Source of the DNA: Glaciihabitans sp.
Lineage (GTDB): Bacteria > Actinomycetota > Actinomycetes > Actinomycetales > Microbacteriaceae
Length of the DNA stretch: 64,000 nucleotides
Assembly (NCBI GenBank): GCA_025464095.1
Contig: JAODMF010000020.1
Span: 1-64,000, forward strand
Direction: 5' to 3'
How positions within the stretch are numbered: position 1 is the stretch's first letter; each line of letters starts with the position of its first letter. A program made the position numbers and the translations under genes. Below, in pieces: positions 1-7,967 of the stretch. The notes below the pieces were generated by a model. The model did no database searches. It saw only the letters and a list, made by a program, of their open reading frames with translations, and was not told the origin of the DNA.

Positions 1-171
1 ACGCACGGCGTAACCGTCCATCGCGCTGTTGTCGAACCCGGGCAGCGGCGCGGGCGCCACCACGTCCTCGGTCAGCACGCAGCCGTGCGCGTCGAGGATG
101 CCGAGCTCGATGGGAGCGAGGGGCCGGACGACGGCCAGGACCGAAGCCAGCTGGTCGGCGACGGTCCTCAT
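1..171 (-). CDS. moeA: Molybdopterin molybdotransferase MoeA (N-terminal part)
   Basis: The first 57 codons of a gene that runs off the left edge. MoeA inserts molybdate into adenylylated molybdopterin in the cytosol during molybdenum-cofactor synthesis. The visible residues carry the family signature: a proline-rich segment, then PLPGFDNSAMDGYAVR at residues 42-57, the highly conserved MoeA/gephyrin substrate-binding stretch. The ATG overlaps the galU stop as ATGA, so the two are probably translated together. The pairing galU-moeA is recurrent in Actinobacteria. The catalytic core lies outside the window, so integrity cannot be judged. Confidence 0.93.
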   Translation of the reverse strand, partial: MRTVADQLASVLAVVRPLAPIELGILDAHGCVLTEDVVAPAPLPGFDNSAMDGYAVR

Positions 172-1055
172 CGGGTGGGCAACCACTCACGCAGCCAGTC
201 GAGCAGTGGCGGGCCGAGGTCCTCCCGGTCGGCGGCGAGCCGCACCACGGCCTTGAGGTAGTCGAGCCGGTCGCCGGTGTCGTACCGGCGGCCGCGGAAC
301 ACGACGCCATAGACACCCCCGGCAATGTTCTGGCTGGCGAGCACCTGAAGCGCATCCGTCAGCTGGATTTCGCCGCCCTTGCCGGGCTCGGTCTTCTCCA
401 GCACGTCGAAGACGTCGGGCTGCAGCACGTACCTGCCGATGATGGCGAAGTTGGACAGCTGGGTGCCGGGGGCGGGCTTCTCGACCAGCCCGGTGATGCG
501 AACGACGTCCGCTTCCGCGGTCGCCTCCACCGTTGCGATGCCGTAGAGCTGCGCGGCCTCGGGCTCCACCTCGAGCAACGCGATGACGGACGCGTGCTTC
601 TTGCCCTGCACCTCGATCATGCGTGAGAGCAGCACATCCCGACTGTCGATGATGTCGTCGCCGAGCAGAACCGCGAATGGCTCGCGCCCCACGTGCATCG
701 CCGCGCGTAGCACCGCGTGCCCGAGACCCTTCGGATCGCCCTGGCGTACGTAGTGCACGTCGGCCAGGTCGGTGGAGTAGTTCACCTTCTCCAGCTTCTC
801 GGTGTCGCCCTTGCGTTCGAGAGTCGCTTCGAGTTCACCGACGCGGTCGAAGTGGTTCTCCAACGCGTTCTTGTTGCGACCGGTAATCATGAGCACGTCG
901 GTGAGGCCAGCGGCAACGGCCTCCTCCACCACGTACTGGATGGCCGGCTTGTCCACAACGGGCAGCATCTCTTTTGGCATCGCCTTCGTGGCGGGCAGGA
1001 ATCGCGTGCCGAGGCCTGCAACGGGAATGACGGCCTTAGTGATGCGGGATGACAT
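168..1055 (-). CDS. galU: UTP-glucose-1-phosphate uridylyltransferase
   Basis: Makes UDP-glucose from UTP and glucose-1-phosphate for cell-envelope glycans, glycogen and osmolyte synthesis. The 295-residue length is normal. The N-terminus has the nucleotidyltransferase loop GLGTRFLPATKAMPKEMLPV (residues 14-33), followed by VDKPAIQYVVEEA, and the middle has LLGDDI, typical of bacterial GalU. The ATG has no ribosome-binding site; instead TAGCCT lies six bases upstream (1062-1067), where a -10 box would give a leaderless mRNA. It is divergent from the cyclo-ligase gene and is followed by moeA with a 4-base overlap. Confidence 0.96.
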   Translation of the reverse strand: MSSRITKAVIPVAGLGTRFLPATKAMPKEMLPVVDKPAIQYVVEEAVAAGLTDVLMITGRNKNALENHFDRVGELEATLERKGDTEKLEKVNYSTDLADVHYVRQGDPKGLGHAVLRAAMHVGREPFAVLLGDDIIDSRDVLLSRMIEVQGKKHASVIALLEVEPEAAQLYGIATVEATAEADVVRITGLVEKPAPGTQLSNFAIIGRYVLQPDVFDVLEKTEPGKGGEIQLTDALQVLASQNIAGGVYGVVFRGRRYDTGDRLDYLKAVVRLAADREDLGPPLLDWLREWLPTR

Positions 1056-1094
1056 GACAACAGGCTATCGGCAACGGCTCGTAGGATAAGGGAC

Positions 1095-1673
1095 ATGAAC
1101 GGCGACGTCAGTCACCAAAAGCGGGCGCTTCGGGCCGAACTCCGCGAGCGTCGCCGAACGATGCCGAGCACGGAGCGCGATCACAGCACTACGGCGATCA
1201 CCGCCAACCTCGAGAAGCTCACGACCGAGCTGGGCGTCGACTACCTCGCCGCCTACCTCTCGACACCCGACGAGCCGAGCACGCGTGCGTTCCTGTCGTG
1301 GGCGTGCGATCGTGGCATCCGGGTGCTCCTGCCCGTCTCTCGCCAGGACGGCCTGCTCGACTGGGCCCCGTACGACGGCGAGGAGGAGGCGCTGGACGAC
1401 TTGGGGATGCCCGCCCCGACGAGCGAACTGCTCGGCCCGATCGCGATCAACGACGTCGACCTCATCCTGGTTCCGGCGGCGACTGTCGACCGCACCGGCA
1501 TGCGCATGGGCTGGGGGCGCGGCTACTTCGACAAGACCCTCGGCAGCATGGAGGGATGCCCGCCCGTCTATGCTGTGATCTTCGACGATGAACTCGTCGA
1601 CAGCGTGCCCAGCGAAGTTCATGACCAGCGAGTCGACGGCGTGGTCACACCCAGCGGCATCACACAGTTCTGA
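1095..1673 (+). CDS. 5-formyltetrahydrofolate cyclo-ligase
   Basis: Converts 5-formyltetrahydrofolate plus ATP to 5,10-methenyltetrahydrofolate, returning this storage folate to one-carbon metabolism. The 192-residue protein starts with a basic KRALRAELRERRR helix and has the family signature MRMGWGRGYFDKTL at about residues 136-149, which binds ATP-magnesium and folate. The ATG is preceded only by TAGGAT (1082-1087) seven bases upstream, again a position for a leaderless transcript. It is followed after eight bases by the FmdB-type gene, so the two probably share a transcript. Confidence 0.93.
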   Translation: MNGDVSHQKRALRAELRERRRTMPSTERDHSTTAITANLEKLTTELGVDYLAAYLSTPDEPSTRAFLSWACDRGIRVLLPVSRQDGLLDWAPYDGEEEALDDLGMPAPTSELLGPIAINDVDLILVPAATVDRTGMRMGWGRGYFDKTLGSMEGCPPVYAVIFDDELVDSVPSEVHDQRVDGVVTPSGITQF

Positions 1674-1681
1674 GGATCAGC

Positions 1682-2065
1682 TTGCCCACCTATTCCTACC
1701 GCTGCACCGAGTGCGGTACAGCGTTCGACATCCACCAGCAATTCACGGATGCGACCCTCACCGCATGCCCGAACTGCGGCGGCAAGCTCCGCAAGATTTT
1801 CAGTGCCGTTGGCGTGACCTTCAACGGGTCGGGGTTCTACCGCAACGACTCGCGGGCGAAGGCGTCGTCGTCGGAGGGCGGCGGGTCGGCATCGTCGTCG
1901 TCGTCATCGTCGTCTTCGTCGTCGTCGGATTCCGGGTCGTCGTCGACTTCGTCCTCGGCTCCATCCTCGTCTGGCTCGTCTGGCTCATCGGGCTCGTCCG
2001 GCTCGTCGTCGGGCTCGAAGTCGTCGTCGCCCTCCCCCGCGCCCGCGAAACCCGCCGCGAATTGA
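1682..2065 (+). CDS. FmdB-family zinc-ribbon protein with long serine-rich tail
   Basis: Small putative regulator. Residues 1-45 form the FmdB/CxxC_CXXC_SSSS zinc ribbon: PTYSYRCTECGTAFDIHQ, then CPNCGGKLRKIF, giving two CxxC knuckles. The first half is ordinary for the family, but residues 60-127 are almost entirely serine, broken by Gly, Asp, Pro and Lys, encoded by a TCG/TCC microsatellite. The start is TTG at 1682, fixed by the conserved PTYSYRC beginning. It lies between the cyclo-ligase and mscL on the same strand, a common actinobacterial arrangement. FmdB was first linked to formamidase regulation in Methylophilus; its role here is unknown. Tail length may vary between strains through repeat slippage. 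Confidence 0.88.
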   Translation: MPTYSYRCTECGTAFDIHQQFTDATLTACPNCGGKLRKIFSAVGVTFNGSGFYRNDSRAKASSSEGGGSASSSSSSSSSSSSDSGSSSTSSSAPSSSGSSGSSGSSGSSSGSKSSSPSPAPAKPAAN

Positions 2066-2097
2066 CCCGGCGCTGACGTCTCCGTCAGAGTGGACTC

Positions 2098-2565
2098 ATG
2101 ATCAAGGGATTCAAAGAGTTCATCCTCCGCGGCAATGTCATCGACCTCGCGGTCGCTGTGGTTATCGGCACGGCGTTCAGCAATATCGTGACGGTCATCG
2201 TCGGCTCGGTGTTCAATCCCCTGATCGGTGCGCTGTTTAGCGCCGAGACCCTGGCCAAGGCGCTGCCGGTCAGCTTCCCGACTCTCACCGGATCCGGGAC
2301 CGCGACCATCTTCTTCGGCGCGGTCATTGCGGCGATCATCCAGTTCCTGCTGGTCGCGGTCGTTGTGTACTTCGCGCTGGTGGTTCCGATCAACTTCATC
2401 AAGAAGCGCGCGTTCCGCAAGAAGGAGACCGGCCAGGCGGCGGTGGCGGCGGACACCCCGCCGACCGAGCTGGAGTTGCTCACCGACATCCGCAACCTGT
2501 TGGCTCGGGACACCGCACCCGCAGGCGAGCACGGCAAGCACACGGACGCGCCGACCCCCGCCTAG
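2098..2565 (+). CDS. mscL: Large-conductance mechanosensitive channel MscL
   Basis: Homopentameric inner-membrane channel that opens under membrane tension and releases solutes during osmotic downshock. The 155-residue protein begins with the amphipathic helix MIKGFKEFILRGNVIDLAVAV, the MscL signature, and has two membrane helices (about residues 15-45 and 70-100) separated by a short periplasmic loop. The C-terminus after FIKKRAFRKK is a charged cytosolic bundle ending in a low-complexity tail. It sits 32 bases after the FmdB-type gene. A long inverted repeat begins just after its stop codon and probably terminates it. Confidence 0.96.
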   Translation: MIKGFKEFILRGNVIDLAVAVVIGTAFSNIVTVIVGSVFNPLIGALFSAETLAKALPVSFPTLTGSGTATIFFGAVIAAIIQFLLVAVVVYFALVVPINFIKKRAFRKKETGQAAVAADTPPTELELLTDIRNLLARDTAPAGEHGKHTDAPTPA

Positions 2566-2566
2566 C

Positions 2567-2645
2567 CCCCCATTGCGGAGGATGACGCGCCGCGCGCGGC
2601 GCGGTTGCGGGGCGAACTGCGGCGTGTCGTCCTCCGCAATGGGGG
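2567..2645. terminator. Long inverted repeat between convergent genes
   Basis: CCCCCATTGCGGAGGA at the left end is the exact reverse complement of the right end, and the match continues with few mismatches for about 25 bases each side around a GC-rich centre. It fills the whole gap between the convergent mscL and the small proline-rich gene, so it could act as a bidirectional terminator. There is no U-tract. The size and perfection are unusual for a simple terminator. Confidence 0.7.
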
Positions 2646-2873
2646 TTAGTAGTGCGGGGGCTTCTCGGCGCGCAGGCGCTCGTCGTTCTCCTCGAGCGTG
2701 TGCCGCGCCTCCTCGCTCAGCGGCTCAGGATCGGATCCGGGCGGCGGCTCAGTCGTTACCCGGCGTCGACGGCGCGGAGTCGGCTGGTCCGGACGGGGAC
2801 GGCCCGGAGTCGGCTGCTCCGCAGGAGGCTGCTCCGCGGGCGGCTGGTCCGCAGGGGGCTGTTCTTCAGTCAC
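2646..2873 (-). CDS. Small proline-rich charged protein, unknown function
   Basis: A 75-residue frame read from a GTG that overlaps the stop of the upstream helicase-like gene by eight bases. The first half consists of imperfect PPAEQPPAEQP repeats, the middle is basic (PRRRRR), and the C-terminus is acidic and helical (SEEARHTLEENDERLRAEK). No domain, signal peptide or membrane segment is visible. Coupling to the preceding gene and the sudden non-repetitive C-terminus argue for a real product, but the low complexity leaves doubt. The stop codon abuts the long inverted repeat. Confidence 0.5.
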   Translation of the reverse strand: MTEEQPPADQPPAEQPPAEQPTPGRPRPDQPTPRRRRRVTTEPPPGSDPEPLSEEARHTLEENDERLRAEKPPHY

Positions 2874-5800
2874 GGGATGACGGCGCTGCGATGATCTGGA
2901 TCGGCTGGGTCTCGACCCCGGCCTCCGCGCCGAGCAGGGTGACCACCCTCGCCGCAACCGCATCCGGGTCGCTGAACAGCTCGAAGGAGTGCACGCGCAG
3001 GTAGTGCCAGCCGAGCCGACGCAGCAGCGCAGGCCGAAGGCGAAGCGACTCACGAAGGCTGGCGCGGTGGAGCACGTCGTCGGTCTCGATCGCGACGCAG
3101 GTGCCCCGGTACGCGGCAACGAGCCCGAGCTTTCCGCGCAGGCCGAGCGCCACGGTCAGCCCGCGGGACTCGAGGCGGCGGGCCAGGTCGACGAGCATGG
3201 GGTCGCTGTCATCGGGGAACGGCACCTCGGATGCCCGCGCACCGATCTCGCCGAGGATGCCCGCGAGCGAGATCGCTCCGTGCTGGATGCGGCCGTCGTC
3301 GATATCGGATGGCTCGAAGCAGGTGACGATGACCATCGAGCGACGTGCACGGGTCATTGCCACCGCCAGCAGGCGGTCGCCGCCGGGCTCACCGAGTGGC
3401 CCGAAGTTCGAGAGGACGCGCCCATGCGGGGTGCGGCCGTAGCCGAGCGAGAAGATCACCCGGTCGCGGCTCTGCGCCACTGCCTGGTCGATGGTCGTCA
3501 CGGTAAACGGTTCCGGCCGGTCACCGATGAGGAAGTCACTGACCTCCGGATGCGCCGCGACGGCACTCAAAACTGCCTGCTGCACCCGAACGGCGTGCCT
3601 TGCGCTCGCGGTGATCACCATCAGCGTCTCGCGGTCGCGGTTGGCTGCGTGCTCCAGCACGAGGTCAACCACGCGATCGACCTCCGCATCGACACTCTCC
3701 ACGGCCCCGGTGTCGGGGTCGGGCATCCCGTGTCCGTTGGCGATGTAGTCGAGCGTGAGACTGCCGTGCCCGAGGAAGCTGCCGGCCCAGGGCAACGACT
3801 CGATGCGGCCGCCGTAGAAGCGGCGGTTCACGAGTTCGGCGAGGTCCTCACCTCCGGCGCGGTAGCTGCGCGTGAGAGACAGTGTGTGCAGCAGGCCGCC
3901 GAGAAGCGCGAGCGCGGAGGAGTCATGCAGCTCGTCGGGGTCGACCGCTGGTGTCGGCGACGACTCGTCATCATCCCGGATGGCGATGCCGAACGGTGCC
4001 GGGCTCTGTGTGACCGGGTCGCCGAAAGCGACGACCTGCTTGGCGCGGCGGATCGCGGCGACGTTCTCGGCGAGTGTCGTGGCGCCGGCATCCACGAGGA
4101 TCACGGTGTCGAACGGCATGGTGGCTGTGATCTGGTCGACCTCATACGGCGACGCGAGCCAGACCGGCGCGACAGTACGGGAGAGGTGGGGAGCGGTGGT
4201 CTGCAGGTCGAACGCCGTGACCTCGGATCGCAGCAGCAGTCTCTTCAGCAACTGGGCCTCATCCGGCCAGTCGACGAGCCCAATCTTCCAGTTTTCGGCG
4301 AGCTGCCAGCCGAGCAGCTGTGCGCTGCCCGCGGCGTGGGCCTCATCGACGAGCCGGAAGTCTGCCTCGAGCCGATCCAGCACGCTCGTGTTGGCTCCCA
4401 GCAGCGCACGATCGGCCTGCAGGAGCGATTCGAGTGCCGACTGCCACCAGGAGAGCTCGAGTTCCGCTGCCACCTGCTCCTCGGGAATGTGGCGAGCGGC
4501 CAGGTCGAGCGTGAGCGGCTCGAGCTGGAGGGTGTGCAGGCTCGCCATGAGCGAGGTGCGGTCCTGGAGGTTGTGCAACACATCCGACTCGGCGGCCAGC
4601 GCGGCGATGCGCTCGACAAGCGCGGGAAGCGGGATGTACTCGAGCTGCGTCTCGCGGGTAGTGAAACCGAGCGGCCCGTTGAGTATGGAGAGGTCCTGCG
4701 CCACCTCCTGGAACACCACCTGCACGTCGGCGATACCGACGGGCACCTCGGGTGGCACGCCTTCGGAGACGAACCGCTGCCAGAGAACGCGCTGCTGCTG
4801 GATGCGCACGAGCGACTCGTGCAGGTCCGACACGTGCACGCCGGGCCGCACGTACTCTTTGGCCAGCTTCCTCAACCGACGACGGTTCGGCCCGGACATC
4901 TCCGGCGCATCCTTGCGCGACGACGTTGCGATGATCAGTTCGCTGAGCGACCGGTCGAAGACAATGGGGAGGAATCGGTCAAGTGTGTCCCGGAGCTCGA
5001 CCAGCAGCCGCAGGTAGATGCCGAGCTGGGTGATGTTCTCGAACGGACGCATGTGCGTGTTCTTGATGAGCTCGCGGGCGCGCTCCAGCAGCCGAGGCAG
5101 ACTGTCACCGTGCAGGTATTTGGCTACCTCGTGCGCACGGAGCGCGGCCTCGCCGGTCTCGAACTGCGCCCCGTACCAGGGTGAGTCCCCCGGACCGTAC
5201 CTGAACTCCCCGAGGGTCGCGGCCTTCACCATGGTCTCGGCGACGTGCTTGCGGTCGCTCGCGAGGGCCTCGACGGTCGAGCGGCTGAGTCGAGCCGTCG
5301 TCGAGGGAGGCGTGGGCAGCAGTGCGAGGCGGCTGAGCTCGGTGACGCAGTCCAGCACGCTGATGCCGAGCACGGCATCCGGTCGGGAGAGAGCGCCGCG
5401 ATAGTCGAGCAGCACCTTCCGCAGGCGCACGAGCGCGTCATCCACCTCGGAAACCTGGGGCTGGCGGGCCTTCTCACTGCGTGAGATCGACCGGATGATG
5501 TCCTTGCGGAGCGTACCGACGCCAACGGCGAGGCCCGCAAGCCCGACGTCGCCGAATCGCTGCGCGATGCCCTGCAGGCTGGAGCGGCGCGGGCTCACGA
5601 CCAGCACGCGCTTGTTTTGCCCGACCAGCTGGCCGATGGAGTTGACGATGGTCTGCGTGCCGCCGGTGCCGGGGAGGGTCTTGACGACGAGCGAGTTGCC
5701 GGCCGCGATCTGCGCGACGACGTTCTCCTGCTCGGTGTCGGCATCCAGGAGCAGGGTGTCGGTCTGCGGCGGGCGGTCGTCGGGGTTGGCCGGCGCGACC

Positions 5801-6621
5801 TCCGCGAATGACTCCTGGACGCTCCACTTTGCCGTGACGTTGCCGGCGAGGGCATCGAGCACCGGGTGTGCGAGGTCGGTTGCGTCCTCGACGAGGCCGG
5901 TAGCGACATCCGCGAAGGATGACACCACCAGGCGAGGCTGCACGTTGAACCATTCGAGATGGCTGGTCAGCCCGCGCAGTCGGTCGATGACCGGGTTCGG
6001 CTTGAAAGAACCGTCGTCGTCGGTGAGGGCGACGAACGCCTGCTCGTCGAGGTCGAGCTGGAACTGCTCGCGCAGGGCGCGGGCGAGCGCGGGGTTGAGG
6101 AAGGCCTCGCCCCGCAGCTTGACCTCGAAGTCCCGACCGTGGCGGCGGATGGCGAGCGGCCGCAGCAGCAGCGGCGCCCGGTAGTCGACGTCGTCGTGCT
6201 GCCACTCGGCGATGCCGATGCCCAGGTGGATGGCATCGATTCCCCGCGCGGTCGACAGCTCCAGGCCCTTGGCTGCGATCTCCCCCGCGGCAACGCGGGC
6301 GGCGCGCAGGGCGACCTCGTCGCGGATGAGGTTGGAAAGCAATGTGGTCTTGCCGGTGATGAACTGGGCCAAGCCACCCGGATGCGTGACGCTCAGTTCG
6401 ATGCGCGTGCGCGGCGTGTCAACGAAGTGCAGGAGGGGCGATCGGCCGCCGAGGGCAGCGAGTTGCTCGCGCCATACTGCCCATGCCGGTTCTGCCACGT
6501 TGCCCACCTCGAAGTTCGAGAGGCCCAGTCCCAGCGCGTGCGGTGCCGTTACCTGGGTCTCGACGTGAGCGAGCCCATCGTCGACGAAATGGTCATCGTC
6601 AGTTCTTCCGGCACGCCACAC
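2866..6621 (-). CDS. Superfamily I helicase-like protein with C-terminal MTES_1575/DUF559-type nuclease domain
   Basis: A 1251-residue protein resembling the DUF4011/UvrD-like helicases of Actinobacteria. The N-terminus has WREQLAALGGRSPLL and an FITGKTTLLSNLIRDE stretch. The expected P-loop is at about residue 317 but reads PGTGGTQT, so the Walker A lysine is replaced by Gly. The expected DEAx box at about residue 842 reads VDAGATTL, so the catalytic Glu is missing. Downstream blocks GDPVTQSP and VAMTRARRSM are recognisable as motif III-like and motif VI-like. Residues about 1160-1245 match the restriction-endonuclease-fold MTES_1575 domain (AIETDD, then LLRRLGWHYLRVHS). ATP-driven unwinding therefore looks doubtful while the architecture is kept. 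The true start may lie slightly downstream of the ATG used. Confidence 0.8.
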   Translation of the reverse strand: MWRAGRTDDDHFVDDGLAHVETQVTAPHALGLGLSNFEVGNVAEPAWAVWREQLAALGGRSPLLHFVDTPRTRIELSVTHPGGLAQFITGKTTLLSNLIRDEVALRAARVAAGEIAAKGLELSTARGIDAIHLGIGIAEWQHDDVDYRAPLLLRPLAIRRHGRDFEVKLRGEAFLNPALARALREQFQLDLDEQAFVALTDDDGSFKPNPVIDRLRGLTSHLEWFNVQPRLVVSSFADVATGLVEDATDLAHPVLDALAGNVTAKWSVQESFAEVAPANPDDRPPQTDTLLLDADTEQENVVAQIAAGNSLVVKTLPGTGGTQTIVNSIGQLVGQNKRVLVVSPRRSSLQGIAQRFGDVGLAGLAVGVGTLRKDIIRSISRSEKARQPQVSEVDDALVRLRKVLLDYRGALSRPDAVLGISVLDCVTELSRLALLPTPPSTTARLSRSTVEALASDRKHVAETMVKAATLGEFRYGPGDSPWYGAQFETGEAALRAHEVAKYLHGDSLPRLLERARELIKNTHMRPFENITQLGIYLRLLVELRDTLDRFLPIVFDRSLSELIIATSSRKDAPEMSGPNRRRLRKLAKEYVRPGVHVSDLHESLVRIQQQRVLWQRFVSEGVPPEVPVGIADVQVVFQEVAQDLSILNGPLGFTTRETQLEYIPLPALVERIAALAAESDVLHNLQDRTSLMASLHTLQLEPLTLDLAARHIPEEQVAAELELSWWQSALESLLQADRALLGANTSVLDRLEADFRLVDEAHAAGSAQLLGWQLAENWKIGLVDWPDEAQLLKRLLLRSEVTAFDLQTTAPHLSRTVAPVWLASPYEVDQITATMPFDTVILVDAGATTLAENVAAIRRAKQVVAFGDPVTQSPAPFGIAIRDDDESSPTPAVDPDELHDSSALALLGGLLHTLSLTRSYRAGGEDLAELVNRRFYGGRIESLPWAGSFLGHGSLTLDYIANGHGMPDPDTGAVESVDAEVDRVVDLVLEHAANRDRETLMVITASARHAVRVQQAVLSAVAAHPEVSDFLIGDRPEPFTVTTIDQAVAQSRDRVIFSLGYGRTPHGRVLSNFGPLGEPGGDRLLAVAMTRARRSMVIVTCFEPSDIDDGRIQHGAISLAGILGEIGARASEVPFPDDSDPMLVDLARRLESRGLTVALGLRGKLGLVAAYRGTCVAIETDDVLHRASLRESLRLRPALLRRLGWHYLRVHSFELFSDPDAVAARVVTLLGAEAGVETQPIQIIAAPSSRD

Positions 6622-6640
6622 ACCGCAACGTTAAAGCCGA

Positions 6641-6664
6641 AAGCCTCCCTTTTCGGGGAGGCTT
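6641..6664 (-). terminator. Rho-independent-type hairpin after the CHAP gene
   Basis: AAGCCTCCC and GGGAGGCTT form a perfect 9-base stem with a short loop. On the minus strand it follows the CHAP-domain gene and precedes the helicase-like gene, separating the two. Confidence 0.7.
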
Positions 6665-6724
6665 GTCGGGAATTCGCGCATTTCACCCGCGCGGAGCGCA
6701 ATCCATTGCGCACCAATGGGACGC

Positions 6725-7738
6725 TTAGCGGGGTGGCGGGTACAGGAACCGCGCCACGGTGTTGCTCGGAATCGTACGGATGGCGTAAGCGAGGCTCGCC
6801 ATCCCGTTGTATTCCTCGATGGTGACGTTGCTGCCGGAGATCGACTTCACGTAGGCGACGTGGTTGCCCTGGAACCAGGCGACCGCGCCGATCACGGGCT
6901 GTGAGCTGGTCTTCCAGCCGTGGTGCTCCCAAGCCGACTTCCACTCGGAGGCGCTTCCGCCGTTCGGAGTGAGGTTAGACCAGACGTACTTCCACGGGGC
7001 GCTGGTGACGCCGGCGTCGCGGTTGAGGCGCCACGCGACGAAGTCGACGCACTGCCGGTAGTAGTAGTTGAGCGGCGAGAGCGTGTTCCCGGCGGTCGGC
7101 CACGGGTAGTCGTCACCGGCGGCACGCGGTGCCACCGTCGCGAATGCGGCAGCGGTGATGCGCTGGGCGGCGAGTTCGGCCGTTGAGGTTGCGCCGATCT
7201 TGTCGCGCTGCACCTCGATCACCTTGGCAGCGGCATTCAGCGGAACGACCTGCACGCCGAGTCCGGAATTGGATGACGTCGCGGACTTGAGCATTGCGGC
7301 GTTCTGGGCGGCGTCCGGAGAGGCGAATGCGAACGCGGGAAGACTTGCCGACACGATGAAGGCGGGAACAGCCAGCACGACCAGCAGGCCGAGCAGCGGG
7401 TGCTTCTTCTTGGCCGGGCGAGGCGCGGATGCGACGGGGCCCGTCGATTTCTTCACCTCGGTCGGGCGAACGGCCAGGTCTCGCTTGACTTGGCGCTCGG
7501 CGCGTGAGGAACGCTGGGCACGTGAGGCGCGCGCTTCTCGGGCCGCTTCCTGCGAGGGTCGCACGGGCTTCTGCGCACGGGGACGTTTTCCCGTGCCGGT
7601 GCCGGTCGCTTCGCGCAGTTCGCGCCGGGACGAGAAGTTCTGGGCAGGCGTTGCCGAAGCAACGGGCTGGTCGAAAGGGGTTACCTCACGGCTGGCGAAG
7701 AGGGCGTCCATAGGGTCGGACGTTGGCTCATCGGACAC
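6725..7738 (-). CDS. Secreted or membrane-anchored CHAP-domain cell-wall hydrolase
   Basis: Predicted peptidoglycan amidase/endopeptidase. The GTG start at 7738 is preferred over upstream codons because GGAGG lies nine bases before it. Residues 1-105 are cytosolic, basic and low complexity (many Arg, Ala, Lys). A membrane segment follows (KKHPLLGLLVVLAVPAFIVSA, about residues 117-137), ending in a possible AFA cleavage site. The C-terminal 110 residues are a CHAP domain: YYYRQCVDFVAWRLN with the catalytic Cys, and GNHVAYVKSI with the His. Such N-in/C-out enzymes act in the wall during growth or division. A sigma70-like promoter is placed at 7821-7849. Confidence 0.85.
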   Translation of the reverse strand: MSDEPTSDPMDALFASREVTPFDQPVASATPAQNFSSRRELREATGTGTGKRPRAQKPVRPSQEAAREARASRAQRSSRAERQVKRDLAVRPTEVKKSTGPVASAPRPAKKKHPLLGLLVVLAVPAFIVSASLPAFAFASPDAAQNAAMLKSATSSNSGLGVQVVPLNAAAKVIEVQRDKIGATSTAELAAQRITAAAFATVAPRAAGDDYPWPTAGNTLSPLNYYYRQCVDFVAWRLNRDAGVTSAPWKYVWSNLTPNGGSASEWKSAWEHHGWKTSSQPVIGAVAWFQGNHVAYVKSISGSNVTIEEYNGMASLAYAIRTIPSNTVARFLYPPPR

Positions 7739-7820
7739 AGGCGTGTACCTCCGGGCAATATCACCGAGCAGTGGCAGTGGGACTTTTTCCCGTCGCGGGT
7801 GCCATCCAAGCTCTCCACCG

Positions 7821-7849
7821 AGGGTACCCGAGATGGGACGGAGTGTCAC
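7821..7849 (-). promoter_or_regulatory. Sigma70-like promoter of the CHAP gene
   Basis: On the minus strand GTGACA is followed by a 17-base spacer and TACCCT, good matches to -35 and -10 hexamers, about 80 bases before the GTG start. The leader between promoter and start is GC-rich and could fold, but I do not recognise a known riboswitch in it. Confidence 0.5.
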
Positions 7850-7878
7850 GGCCAGGTGACGAATAGGTAACGAAACGA

Positions 7879-7945
7879 CCCCCTTTGGGGGCACAAATCG
7901 TGCCTCCCGCCGCGGAAATTCGGCATCCTCCACGTTTTCCGTGGA
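7879..7945. repeat. Two short hairpins in the 230-base gap upstream of the CHAP gene
   Basis: CCCCC-TTT-GGGGG (7879-7891) and TCCACG with CGTGGA around a five-base loop (7929-7945). They lie just after the stop codon of the aldo/keto reductase and before the CHAP promoter, so they could end the reductase transcript. Neither has a U-tract. Confidence 0.35.
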
Positions 7946-7967
7946 TTTCGTCACCCGGCCGCACGGG

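Noticed and set aside
1837-2541. Acidic 234-codon frame on the minus strand
   Set aside because: The long Asp/Glu run is the antisense of the TCG microsatellite in the FmdB-type gene; no start signal.
2989-5184. 731-codon frame on the plus strand
   Set aside because: It lies antisense within the helicase-like gene, has no family motif and a biased His/Arg/Glu/Val make-up typical of GC-rich shadow frames.
7739-7967. Possible c-di-AMP or other riboswitch before the CHAP gene
   Set aside because: Cell-wall hydrolase genes often have one, but the conserved blocks of the ydaO class could not be found on the minus strand.
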